Below, piece after piece: positions 31,062 through 39,647 of a stretch of 64,000 nucleotides of DNA. The stretch is from SYOC01 sp964441775. GTDB taxonomy: Bacteria; Desulfobacterota; Binatia; Bin18. The notes beneath the pieces were generated by a model. It did not search any database, had not been told where the DNA came from, and saw only the letters and a list, made by a program, of their open reading frames with translations. The stretch lies in the NCBI GenBank assembly GCA_964441775.1, contig CAYTVL010000018.1:27480-91479 (forward strand), given 5' to 3'. Within the stretch, counting starts at the first letter, position 1. Each line of letters begins with the position of its first letter. The position numbers were made by a program, and so were the translations under genes.

Positions 31062-33122
31062 ATGAAAACACGTGAACACCGTACCGTCCGCACCATGTGC
31101 CCGATGAACTGCCATCCCACCTTGTGCGGCATGCTGGTGGACCTTGAAGGCGATCGTGTAGTCGGGGTGCGCGGCGATAAAGAAAACCCCGACAGTCAAG
31201 GGTTCCTCTGCGTGCGTGGACAAGCCTCTCAAGAGATCATCGGGAACCCCAAGCGATTGTTGTACCCTCTGATCCGCGAGCGCCATACTGACGATGCTTG
31301 GCGACAGGTGAGTTGGGATGAAGTTCTTGCACTCATTGCTTCGCGTATGCACACGGTTGGACGAGAAGCTGTGGGCATCTGGTCTGGCCACGGTATCGCC
31401 AGCACGAATTATGGGACGCGCATCAACGGCTATCTGCTGCGACGGTTCGCTAATATGTACGGTTGTCAGTGGTGGAACTCGACGATGATCTGCTGGGGTT
31501 TGGGCGCTTTTGGGCTAGGCGTGACCGGCGTGTTGGAAACCAACACCAAGGAAGACATGGGTGAGCACTCCAACCTCATCTTGCTCTGGGGCGCAACACT
31601 GGCGAGCCAACCTAATACCGCCCGTCATATTGTCGCGGCCAAACGACGTGGTGCACACGTTGTGACTATTGACGTACGCCACACGGAAGCGACGAAACAA
31701 GCCGATGATGTCTTCCTCATACGACCTGGGGCGGATGCGGCTTTGGCGCTGGCGCTGATGCACGTGATTGTAACGGAAAAGTTATACGACCGTGAATTTG
31801 TGACGCAACACACAGTTGGTTTCGAAGAGTTGTCCGCTCATCTGCAGCCCTACACGCCAACTTGGGCGGCGACGGAAACCGGCATCGCCGCCGAGCGTAT
31901 CGTTGCTCTGGCGCGCCGTTACGCCACGACGCGCCCCGCGATGATCGTGTTGGGTGGGAGCTCCATGCACAAAGGATCGAACAGTTGGCATGCGGGTCGG
32001 GCGATTGCGTGTTTGCTGGGACTGACAGGAAACCTCGGTATCCCAGGCGGAGGTTTTGGGCCTCGCCATGCGAGCAACAGTCATGGCCAAGGGTTCGCCA
32101 ACATTCTGGCTGAAGACCGCCGTCCACCAGGAAACTATATTCCGAGTCAGATGTCGCACATTACTGCGGCTCTCCGCGAGCAGCGCGTGCGCGTATTGTT
32201 TTTGCTTGGCACAAACACCATATCGTCATTTGCCGACACCAAGCAGATGGCGGAAGGACTCGATCGCACGGAGTTAGTTGTCAGCTACGACCTGTTTATG
32301 AACGACACCGCACGTCGCTTTGCCGATGTGATTCTGCCTAGCACCGCGTGGTTGGAAGAGGTGGGATGCAAAGCGACCAACACTCATCTGTATCTCATGG
32401 AGCAAGCGCTGCCGCCGTTGGGAGAAACTCGGCCACTCAGTCAAGTGTTGCGGGATTTGGCGCAGCATCTTCAGCTTGATGGATTTTTCCCGTGGGATTC
32501 GCACGAGGGTCTTATTGATGCGGTACTCGATCATCCGAGTACCGGCCACGCCACGGTCGCAGCCCTACGACGGGAAGGCGGCATGCGCCCGTTTCAGATT
32601 TCTCACGTGGCGTATCCGGATCGATGCTTTCAAAGTCCTTCAGGCAAAATCGAGTTTTTCTCCGCCCAGATGCAAGCGCTGGGGCTGCCGCCCTTGCCGG
32701 TGTCTGAGGCGCCGTCATCGTCCGCCTATCCACTGACGCTGTGTCAGGGGCGGACCCTCACCCATTTCCACGGATTCTATGATCATGGTCAAGCGCTACC
32801 GACGCTAGCGCAACTTGACCCCGAACCGTGGGTGTGGATTTCGCCTACTGATGCGACGGTGCGTGGTTTACAAGATAAAGCAACTGTTCGCGTGTATAAC
32901 GAGCGAGGAGCGTTACAGGCCCGAGCACGAGTGACGGCTGACGTTCCTATCGGAACAGTGTGGATGCGTGATGGCTGGCTTGGGTTGAATACCCTAACTT
33001 CAGGGCAAGCGGTTTTACCTGACGCGGCGGTGAGCATCTTCGGCTTCTCAGCGGGGCAGGCGTCGTTCGAGGCGAAGGTTGAGGTGGCTCGGCACGAGGC
33101 AAAGGACTCATTTTGCTCATGA
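31062..33122 (+). CDS. Molybdopterin oxidoreductase (DMSO reductase superfamily)
   Basis: A 686-residue molybdenum or tungsten enzyme of the MopB family. An N-terminal [4Fe-4S] motif is formed by C13, C17, C22 and C50 (MCPMNCHPTLCG then FLCVRG). The likely metal ligand is C144 in STMICWGLG. GGSSMHKGSNSWHAGRAIAC and the C-terminal dinucleotide-binding domain (LTLCQGRTLTHFHG, WISPTDA) follow. No Tat signal is visible, so it is probably cytoplasmic. No partner electron-transfer subunit is adjacent. The substrate is unknown: formate-, nitrate- or hydroxylating-type are all possible. Its stop overlaps the next start (ATGA). Confidence 0.92.
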   Translation: MKTREHRTVRTMCPMNCHPTLCGMLVDLEGDRVVGVRGDKENPDSQGFLCVRGQASQEIIGNPKRLLYPLIRERHTDDAWRQVSWDEVLALIASRMHTVGREAVGIWSGHGIASTNYGTRINGYLLRRFANMYGCQWWNSTMICWGLGAFGLGVTGVLETNTKEDMGEHSNLILLWGATLASQPNTARHIVAAKRRGAHVVTIDVRHTEATKQADDVFLIRPGADAALALALMHVIVTEKLYDREFVTQHTVGFEELSAHLQPYTPTWAATETGIAAERIVALARRYATTRPAMIVLGGSSMHKGSNSWHAGRAIACLLGLTGNLGIPGGGFGPRHASNSHGQGFANILAEDRRPPGNYIPSQMSHITAALREQRVRVLFLLGTNTISSFADTKQMAEGLDRTELVVSYDLFMNDTARRFADVILPSTAWLEEVGCKATNTHLYLMEQALPPLGETRPLSQVLRDLAQHLQLDGFFPWDSHEGLIDAVLDHPSTGHATVAALRREGGMRPFQISHVAYPDRCFQSPSGKIEFFSAQMQALGLPPLPVSEAPSSSAYPLTLCQGRTLTHFHGFYDHGQALPTLAQLDPEPWVWISPTDATVRGLQDKATVRVYNERGALQARARVTADVPIGTVWMRDGWLGLNTLTSGQAVLPDAAVSIFGFSAGQASFEAKVEVARHEAKDSFCS

Positions 33123-33742
33123 CCTGGCGCGACCTTTCCTATCTGCAATCTGGCACGGCTCGACAGCGAGCCGCGTATGCCTGCCTGCAGAGATTGGGCG
33201 TCATGGAAACGCTCAAAGAATTCCACCCGACGCTGGTGAGCACTGTTTGCATCGACATCGATGTGGCGGCAAGCGATCTTGATATCATTTGTCAGTGCGA
33301 TGACCCACAGCTCTTCGCCGAGCGTCTTCAAACACACTATGGCGGTCTGCCTTGTTTCAAACTGTTTCCCTTCAATTCTGTAAACAGCTCTGTTGTGGCG
33401 GAGTTTGTGTTTGCTGGTTTCCTCATTGAAATATTTGCTCAACCTCTTTCGGTTGAACAACAAAATGCTTATCGTCACCTCACCATCATGTCTCGCCTGC
33501 TTGCTTGCGGCGGGGAACAGCTTCGCGAAGCAGTTCGCGCACGCAAGCAACGTGGATGGAAAAGCGAAGCTGCTTTCTCATGGTGTCTTGGGCTGACTGG
33601 CGATCCCTATCGTGCACTTTTTGATTTGGAATCACTGAATGATAAGGAGCTGGTGGAATTTGTGGAGAGTCGCTCATGGCGTTTTTGCCGGAGGAAAACA
33701 GAAAGTCAAAAGCTCGGAGCGGGAGGATTGAGTAAGCGATGA
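33119..33742 (+). CDS. DUF4269 (nucleotidyltransferase-like) protein
   Basis: A 207-residue DUF4269 protein. DLSYLQSGTARQRAAYACLQ and the acidic segment IDIDVAASDLDIICQCDDP resemble the nucleotidyltransferase-fold catalytic loop. HLTIMSRLLACGGEQLREAV and LFDLESLNDKELVEFVE are family-typical. It may add a nucleotide to a molecule or act in resistance; nothing is proven. The last 17 residues (ESQKLGAGGLSKR at the end) derive from AAAGTC-type repeat DNA and look added. It overlaps the oxidoreductase gene and the HipA-like gene by 4 bp each. Confidence 0.82.
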   Translation: MTWRDLSYLQSGTARQRAAYACLQRLGVMETLKEFHPTLVSTVCIDIDVAASDLDIICQCDDPQLFAERLQTHYGGLPCFKLFPFNSVNSSVVAEFVFAGFLIEIFAQPLSVEQQNAYRHLTIMSRLLACGGEQLREAVRARKQRGWKSEAAFSWCLGLTGDPYRALFDLESLNDKELVEFVESRSWRFCRRKTESQKLGAGGLSKR

Positions 33743-34521
33743 GTGTAAGAACCGTTCGTGCGACACGATATGTCACGCCCTTGCGAGAAGGCGGCTCGCT
33801 CCCAGCGATAGTCGAAGCCGATGATGACGGCATGTATGTGCTCAAGTTTCGCGGCGCGGGACAAGGGCCGAAAGCGCTTATCGCCGAGTTGGTGGCCGGA
33901 GAGATCGCCCGTGCAGCGGGGTTGCTGGCGCCTGAGATCGTCTTCGTTGATCTCGACCCTGAACTGGCCCGCACCGAGCCTGACCCGGAGATTCAGGACT
34001 TGCTCCGAGCAAGCGCTGGCCTGAATTTGGCGCTGGACTATCTGCCCGGCTCCGTGATGTTTGATCCGGTAGCGGAGAAGCCGGACGCAGATCTCGCTTC
34101 CGCGATTGTTTGGTTCGACGCGTTCGTCACCAACGTGGACCGCACGGCTCGCAACACCAATATGCTGATCTGGCATCGCCAACTCTGGCTCATCGATCAT
34201 GGAGCCGCCCTTTACTTTCACCATTCGCCTCATCCTTATCCTGAGCGGAGTCATGACCCGTTTCCCATGATTAAAAACCACGTGCTCCTGCAATTTGCCG
34301 ACTCTCTCCAAGCTGTTGATGGAAGAATGACCGAACGACTCACGTCAGACGTTATGAAGAACATTGTGGCATTGATTCCCGAGGTGTGGCTTGCGGATGC
34401 TCCGTCGTTCAGTGACCTGACTCAACATCGCAATGCGTACTTGGAGTACCTGCTGCGTCGGCTCGATCCGCCACATGCTTTTCTAGAGGAGGCGGTCCGT
34501 GCCCGATCTCTGTACGTATAA
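33739..34521 (+). CDS. HipA-like kinase domain protein
   Basis: A 260-residue HipA-fold protein. It has K36 in MYVLKF, E50 as the helix-C glutamate, the catalytic-loop D134 in FVTNVDRTARNTNML and the metal-binding D153 in LIDHGAAL, so the kinase core looks active. It lacks the long N-terminal part of toxin HipA. HipA-like/DUF3037 gene pairs are common and uncharacterised, and the next gene is a DUF3037 protein overlapping by 23 bp. It probably phosphorylates a protein partner. Coupling at both ends (ATGA and overlap) ties it to DUF4269 and DUF3037. Confidence 0.85.
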   Translation: MSVRTVRATRYVTPLREGGSLPAIVEADDDGMYVLKFRGAGQGPKALIAELVAGEIARAAGLLAPEIVFVDLDPELARTEPDPEIQDLLRASAGLNLALDYLPGSVMFDPVAEKPDADLASAIVWFDAFVTNVDRTARNTNMLIWHRQLWLIDHGAALYFHHSPHPYPERSHDPFPMIKNHVLLQFADSLQAVDGRMTERLTSDVMKNIVALIPEVWLADAPSFSDLTQHRNAYLEYLLRRLDPPHAFLEEAVRARSLYV

Positions 34522-35500
34522 TTACGCGATCATCCGCGTTGTTCCCAGAGTTGAACGTGAAGAGTTTGTCAATGTCGGCGCCATAGTCTCCTGTCCGGCG
34601 AGAGGATTTCTTGAAGTCGCTATTGCTCTCGATGAACAACGGTTGACGACGCTTGACGCCACGCTGGATCTCGCATCCTTGCGCGCGCATCTGGCCGCTT
34701 TCTCCGTCATTTGCGCCGGTGGGAAGCAAGCCGGACCCATTGGACGACTCTCTCAACGAGAGCGCTTCTATTGGCTCAGTGCGCCCCGTAGCACAATCAT
34801 CCAGATCTCGCCTGTGCATACTGGCCTGTGTCAGGACCCAGCCGCCGCCTTGCAGCATTTACTGCATACAAGAGTGCGTCCGTCTCGCGCGGAATCCCCT
34901 GAAGCAAGGATGGAGAGGGTGCTCCAAGAGGGAAACGTGGAGAAAGACGATCACACCGTTCGCTTGCTCGCAATCTCCGGCAGCCTCCGCGCCGTGTCCT
35001 CGAACACCGCGTTGCTACGCGCTGCGGCTGTGCTGGCCCCGAAAGGAGTCGAAGTCCACGTTTGTACGGATCTTGGCGATCTGCCCCACTTCAATCCTGA
35101 CCTCGAAGGCGCGGAGCCGCCGGTGGTGAAAGACTTTAGTGCACGAGTAGGAGCCGCCGACGGGATTATCTTCTCTACCCCGGAATATGCGCATGGCGTC
35201 CCAGGGGTGCTGAAGAATGCACTTGACTGGCTGGTCGGTGGTTTTGATTTTATTAACAAGCCGGTGGCCATCTTCAACGCCTCGCCTCGTTCAACTTATG
35301 CCCTCGCTTCTTTGACGGAAATTATCACCATCATGTCGGGGCGCATTGTTCCCGAAGCATCGATTACGGTGGGACTGCGCGAGAAAGCCTCGGATGAGGC
35401 TGGCATCGTTGCGCATGAGGAACTGGCTGGCATGATACGAGCGGCGCTGGCGGCGTTTGCACGGGCGATCGCACAATATAAAGCTGAGATAGCCACCTGA
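34499..35500 (+). CDS. DUF3037-NADPH-dependent FMN reductase fusion
   Basis: One uninterrupted frame of 333 residues. Residues 1-140 are DUF3037 (YNYAIIRVVPRVEREEFVNVGAIV, LDEQRLTTLD, RERFYWLSAPRSTIIQISPVHTG). From residue 150 on it is a flavodoxin-like NADPH-dependent FMN/quinone reductase (LLAISGSLRAVSSNTALLRA, GIIFSTPEYAHGVPGVLKNALDWL). These are normally separate genes. A GTG at 34937 (codon 147) preceded by AAGAGGG could let the reductase also be made alone. AGAGGAGG stands before the GTG start at 34499. It links a HipA-like kinase module to a redox enzyme. Confidence 0.85.
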   Translation: MPDLCTYNYAIIRVVPRVEREEFVNVGAIVSCPARGFLEVAIALDEQRLTTLDATLDLASLRAHLAAFSVICAGGKQAGPIGRLSQRERFYWLSAPRSTIIQISPVHTGLCQDPAAALQHLLHTRVRPSRAESPEARMERVLQEGNVEKDDHTVRLLAISGSLRAVSSNTALLRAAAVLAPKGVEVHVCTDLGDLPHFNPDLEGAEPPVVKDFSARVGAADGIIFSTPEYAHGVPGVLKNALDWLVGGFDFINKPVAIFNASPRSTYALASLTEIITIMSGRIVPEASITVGLREKASDEAGIVAHEELAGMIRAALAAFARAIAQYKAEIAT

Positions 35501-35589
35501 GGCATGCCCCGATGCGAAACTGTTACCGGAGCATGTCCCACGACGATGGAGATGGTGTTCCGCCGACCCTCAACTGCCGCTCGTTGCCG

Positions 35590-37032
35590 CTACTTGATGC
35601 CCGCGACTTCACGCGCATACGCGGCAGCGGTCGCAAAATCATACTCTCGGTACGTCTGTAATTTTTCCGCTTCCAGCGACCCCTCCGCATGTACGGCCAA
35701 GACTTCTTGATAGCCGCCAAAATCAGACGCAGTCAGATCGGAGATCAAATTCATCATGCGCAGGCGATGCTCAGTAGGAATGCCTTTTTTCCCGCCTAAA
35801 TATTTTTTCAAATAGGGCCCGGTGGCTTCGCTGCGCCAGTCTTCCACGCTGGGTCCCGTAACGAGTAAGCCACCGCTGACGTCTTGCACCATCTGCACGG
35901 CGTCATGATAGTTTGAGGCGAATTGATACTTGGCGACATTGGTAAACAGCACGTTTGGGATGGCAATCCCCGGCGGAGTCAGCACACAGTTCTGGGCGGC
36001 GGCGATGATGAGGCCCTGGACCGTGGCGTGATACGCAGCCAGTTCGGTCAGCTTTTCGCGAATGTGACCGGCATTTTCAATACCGTTGTATTCGGCAATT
36101 GCGCGCGCGGAGCCCGCCAGCATTTCCAGCAGCGGCAGTTTGTAGGACACCGCAGTGAAGCGATGGAACTTCACAAAAGTCAAAGCCAGGAAACCCGCCG
36201 CCTCGGTTTCACCACACATGAACACGCGCTCCCACGGCACGAACACATCATCGAAGACCGTAATGGTCTCCATCATTTTATGTTTCGCGCTGATGGGGAA
36301 TTCAAATGGATCTTTTTTGAAGCCGCCATACGAACTGGCGATCAACTTGAGCCCTTTGGTCGCCGCCGGAACCGCGAACGCCACCGAATAATCTTCGTCG
36401 CCAGCTTTCATAGCCCGCGTCGGCAACACGATCACTTCGTCCGTGTTGGTTAACACAGAAGTGTGAATTTTCGCGCCGCGCACGACAATACCGTCCGCAC
36501 GACGGTCCACGATGCGCAAGTAATAATCCGGATGCTCCTGCCCCTGAGGACCGAGGCCACGATCACCTTTGACGTCGCTCTGCGCCACCGCTACGCCATA
36601 GTCGCGCTCTCGGCACATGCGGTAATACTTTTCCACGCGCTCTTTGTATTCAGGCTTGCCGCGTTTGGCCATCTCTTCCGCGACAACGTGCAACGCATAG
36701 AGGGCGTCCGTGCCGATCTCTTTAATCAGCACCACTAGCGTCGCCCCTTCGCGGGTGCTGGCGGCGATGAGCTGACTGCGTTTCAAGAGGTCTTCCGTGT
36801 TGCGCGGCAACAAGTAGTAGCGTGAATAGGACTCGCCCGTTTGCGGGTCCGTCACCACCGCGAGATCACGGTACTTTGGATCTTCAGCCATGCGATAATC
36901 AATGCAGGCATGCTCCACTGCAACTCCAATGATGGGGTGCGTGGTGACATCGTCAACTTTTTCTCCACGATAGTAGACTTCCCGTCCGTCTTTTAAGCTC
37001 GCTTTGTACTGTTCCGGCGTGCGCAGACCCAT
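35590..37032 (-). CDS. 4-hydroxyphenylacetate 3-hydroxylase (HpaB)/4-hydroxybutyryl-CoA dehydratase family flavoprotein
   Basis: A 480-residue acyl-CoA-dehydrogenase-fold flavoprotein of the HpaB family. It has RTPEQYKASLKDGREVYYRG at the start, DVKGDRGLGPQGQEHPDYYL and RADGIVVRGAKIHTS (FAD and substrate region), DDVFVPWERVFMCGE and the C-terminal SDLTASDFGGYQEVLAVHAE. The two-component hydroxylases and the radical dehydratase share this fold. The four Cys/His iron-sulfur ligands of the dehydratase cannot be confidently matched, so hydroxylase-like chemistry is preferred. It is monocistronic, with GAGGAGC before ATG 37032. Confidence 0.88.
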   Translation of the reverse strand: MGLRTPEQYKASLKDGREVYYRGEKVDDVTTHPIIGVAVEHACIDYRMAEDPKYRDLAVVTDPQTGESYSRYYLLPRNTEDLLKRSQLIAASTREGATLVVLIKEIGTDALYALHVVAEEMAKRGKPEYKERVEKYYRMCRERDYGVAVAQSDVKGDRGLGPQGQEHPDYYLRIVDRRADGIVVRGAKIHTSVLTNTDEVIVLPTRAMKAGDEDYSVAFAVPAATKGLKLIASSYGGFKKDPFEFPISAKHKMMETITVFDDVFVPWERVFMCGETEAAGFLALTFVKFHRFTAVSYKLPLLEMLAGSARAIAEYNGIENAGHIREKLTELAAYHATVQGLIIAAAQNCVLTPPGIAIPNVLFTNVAKYQFASNYHDAVQMVQDVSGGLLVTGPSVEDWRSEATGPYLKKYLGGKKGIPTEHRLRMMNLISDLTASDFGGYQEVLAVHAEGSLEAEKLQTYREYDFATAAAYAREVAGIK

Positions 37033-37103
37033 TATGGTGCTCCTCGTGTAAAAGTTGGCAAAGTATATCTGTAGCCGCGTGAAGGTGTCCACGGCCCCTC
37101 GCT

Positions 37104-37202
37104 CTCAGTCCTGAGTAGAAAGTGCGGAGTCCTGAGCAGGACCTCTCTCCTCATTCTCTCAACACTCATTCTCGCCGACAGGTGGGCCCTGAGAGCTGAG
37201 TG
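37104..37202. repeat. Short CTCAGGACTC-type repeats at a gene 3' end
   Basis: Between the HpaB-family gene and the stop of the DUF1302 gene are repeated words such as CTCAGTCCTGAG, GAGTCCTGAGC and GAGAGCTGAGTG. They resemble those inside the cyclase gene (1945-2022) and after the second DUF1302 gene (42850-42880). No gene is present here. Confidence 0.5.
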
Positions 37203-38951
37203 TTAAATGACCAGCTCCAATTGGATGATGACATTGTCCCGATCGCGTAGGAAACCGATGCCGTTGAATTGGCCGTCGATGAAATTGTACTGCACCAGCA
37301 AGCGAAAGGGATCGCGCGTGAAGGTAATACCAGGTTGCAGCACGAAGGCGCCTTGCCAGTCGTAGAAAAAATTCAATGCCGGTGAAATGAGTCCCGAGCG
37401 GTAGGATGTAGAAATCGAGAGTGTGTTGATGATCTGATACGGGTCTAGATTGACAAACGCCTGGTTCTTCCGATGCGGATCGCGCACGGCCACGGAAAAG
37501 TGACCAAAGCCGAAATTTGGCGCAACTTTCGAGAGCGGCGTGTCATTGAAAGACAAAATATGCGTGCCGAAGGCTTGCGCGCTGATCTGAAACGATTGGG
37601 TTGGGTTCAAGAAGCGGATGTAGCGGTTGACGTCGATCCCAATGGACCAGCGCACCACATCGGAACGATCAATATCACTCTTATAGTGAAGAATGGGTTT
37701 TCCAGTAGTCGGGTTGACGCCGACTTGACGGTAACCAGGAGTTATTTTTCCGGTTAACGCTGGCCCCAGGATTTGATTTGGCGCTGAGTTGAGATAGAAC
37801 GGCTCCGCGTAAAAATAGGCGAACTCGCTACGCACCACGGCGTAGAGTTGCGGGACGCTAAAACTCATGGTTCCGCCGCTAATTTGCATTTTGGGGAACC
37901 ACTGATTGCCGTGAAAGTGATCGACCAGGAAGCGGCTGGTTGTTCCTGCCGCCACGGCCGCTTGAAATTCGCCGAGATCAATGGGCTGGCCCCCGGCTCG
38001 CCGGGGCGTCACAACGCGCAGAGTCGGCGCATCAAGGTACGTATAATAGTGGGCAAGACTTAAGGTAAAATCTCCCAGGACCCCAATGAGGCGTCCGCCG
38101 CCGCGCGCATCGGTAAAATTGCGCGCGGGCTTTTTGACGAATCCATTAATCCCAGGCGGATTCGGCGTTGCCCAGGGCGAGCCAGCGGGCACGGCCTCCG
38201 ACACTTTATTGTCGAGCGCCACGTATCCTTCGATGTCCAATTCGGAGAAGGGGCCCTGACTGCCTAAGCCGTAGACCGTGCGCAGCATATCGAGCGGGAC
38301 GCGCCGTTCATCGAGTGGCACCAGAAAACCCCCAAAGCTCGCGTCAAGCGGGTTGATTTGGTCAAGCAAGCGAAACACATCGGTCTCACCCCATGACAGA
38401 TTTTGCCGACCGATGCGTAGAAAAAGCGGGCCCTTGGTGTAATCGACATACGCTTCAAACAAACGATGCCGATGCCGTAATCGTTGGCGGGTGTCTAGTT
38501 TGTCGCCCGCGGAGTTACGCACGAAGCGCTCGCTGAACACGTCCGGACCATAGTCCCACACGCCATCATATTCGCCCCGGTAGGTGACAAAATAGTCAAT
38601 GTCGTCAGGCTCCAGCAAACGCAGCGGGGCAAGGGGAACTTGTAAAAAGGACAGCCGACCGGTGGAGCGCCCTTCAACGAGATCCGTTAAGCTGTGCCGC
38701 AGCTCCATCTGCACGAAGAAGCGGCTCTGTAACATGTTCCAACTGTGAAAGGGCGTGCGCAGGCGGGTGTTATCCGCCGCAGCTTCCGTAGCGAACGCTG
38801 TGCGAGTATAAACCCTGCCGTTAAAGCGGAGCGTTTCCTCCGGATCGAGAAAAATTGCCCAAGCCTGCGCTGCTCCCAAGCCGAGCCCTAGTCCGAAGCC
38901 CACGACGAGAGCGCTCCACCAACGCCCTCTTCCTTGCGGATGTTTGCCCAT
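37203..38951 (-). CDS. DUF1302 family outer-membrane protein (copy 1)
   Basis: A 582-residue exported protein. It has a signal peptide (residues 1-32, ending AQAWA), then the DUF1302-type beta-barrel. The motif LFLRIGRQNLSWGETDVFRL, with PLDASFGGFLVPLDERRVPL after it, is shared with the 811-residue paralogue at 42877-45312. Strands continue to a C-terminal hydrophobic end suited to the BAM signal. The family is thought to form porins or uptake channels in hydrophobic-compound degraders. It follows the Gld-like ABC and DUF4340 genes by 159 bp, so it may be the last gene of that operon. Confidence 0.85.
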   Translation of the reverse strand: MGKHPQGRGRWWSALVVGFGLGLGLGAAQAWAIFLDPEETLRFNGRVYTRTAFATEAAADNTRLRTPFHSWNMLQSRFFVQMELRHSLTDLVEGRSTGRLSFLQVPLAPLRLLEPDDIDYFVTYRGEYDGVWDYGPDVFSERFVRNSAGDKLDTRQRLRHRHRLFEAYVDYTKGPLFLRIGRQNLSWGETDVFRLLDQINPLDASFGGFLVPLDERRVPLDMLRTVYGLGSQGPFSELDIEGYVALDNKVSEAVPAGSPWATPNPPGINGFVKKPARNFTDARGGGRLIGVLGDFTLSLAHYYTYLDAPTLRVVTPRRAGGQPIDLGEFQAAVAAGTTSRFLVDHFHGNQWFPKMQISGGTMSFSVPQLYAVVRSEFAYFYAEPFYLNSAPNQILGPALTGKITPGYRQVGVNPTTGKPILHYKSDIDRSDVVRWSIGIDVNRYIRFLNPTQSFQISAQAFGTHILSFNDTPLSKVAPNFGFGHFSVAVRDPHRKNQAFVNLDPYQIINTLSISTSYRSGLISPALNFFYDWQGAFVLQPGITFTRDPFRLLVQYNFIDGQFNGIGFLRDRDNVIIQLELVI

Positions 38952-39110
38952 GTCTCCCCCCTATTGCCGATTGCCCAGCAGCGCTCCGCAAAGAAAGTGA
39001 CGGAGGCCAGAGGGAGGCTATATGAGAAGCTCCTCCGAGTAAAGAGGAATTTCGTTTGAGTAGATGAAGAGAACCGGTAGGATATGAAGGAAAAAGTAAA
39101 GAAAAATCTT

Positions 39111-39647
39111 TTACCCGGCCAATCCAGCCACCGAGAAAAGTTTACGCAGATCCCAGACCACAACGGAGCCGACGAGCACAATCTGCGGCGCCTCGTTAAT
39201 CTGCGCATAGAGACTGGTCTGCACGGGATTGTTTTTCCCCATGGCCAGGATGCGTGTCCCTTCTCCTTGCACTTCCAACACAATGCGGGCGAGAGGTGGG
39301 TCGAGGCCAAATTCCGACAGTTGTTGCATGCCGTTTTCTACTTCTCCTAAATTGAGGAGCTTTTTGAGATTCGCGAGAAAATCTTCTACGGCGTCGTGCC
39401 GCACGGATGTTCCATCGGTTGGATTGACCCAGCCTTCCGGCGTGCGTTGACACACCAGATGTTTGCCTTCGAACACTAGATCAATCTTCGTGACATTGTC
39501 TACTTCAAAATCAAGCGCCGCGCGTTCGGCTTTCTTGGTGTTTTCTGACCCGAGCACCTTCTTCTCAGGCGCGGTGACGTACGCGTACCCACCCAGCACC
39601 ACGGCCAACACGCCCAAGACAAACACGCGACGAAATTCCTTACTCAT
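39111..39647 (-). CDS. DUF4340 domain protein
   Basis: A 178-residue protein with one N-terminal membrane anchor (RVFVLGVLAVVLGGYAYVTA) and a periplasmic DUF4340 domain (DNVTKIDLVFEGKHLVCQRT, GWVNPTDGTSVRHDAVEDFL). DUF4340 proteins regularly accompany Gld-like ABC transporters, as here. The gene overlaps the 3' end of the GldG-like gene by 4 bp. It is shorter than many DUF4340 proteins, keeping only one repeat unit. The role is presumably to form the periplasmic part of the ABC complex. Confidence 0.85.
   Translation of the reverse strand: MSKEFRRVFVLGVLAVVLGGYAYVTAPEKKVLGSENTKKAERAALDFEVDNVTKIDLVFEGKHLVCQRTPEGWVNPTDGTSVRHDAVEDFLANLKKLLNLGEVENGMQQLSEFGLDPPLARIVLEVQGEGTRILAMGKNNPVQTSLYAQINEAPQIVLVGSVVVWDLRKLFSVAGLAG

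Noticed and set aside
30630..33550. Long minus-strand frames (30630-31391 and 32789-33550)
   Set aside because: They are antisense to the DUF1330-like, molybdopterin oxidoreductase and DUF4269 genes and have no ribosome-binding sites or family motifs.
33739..34521. HipA-like gene as a classical HipBA toxin
   Set aside because: It lacks the N-terminal HipA part and no HipB-type HTH partner is adjacent; the neighbour is DUF3037.
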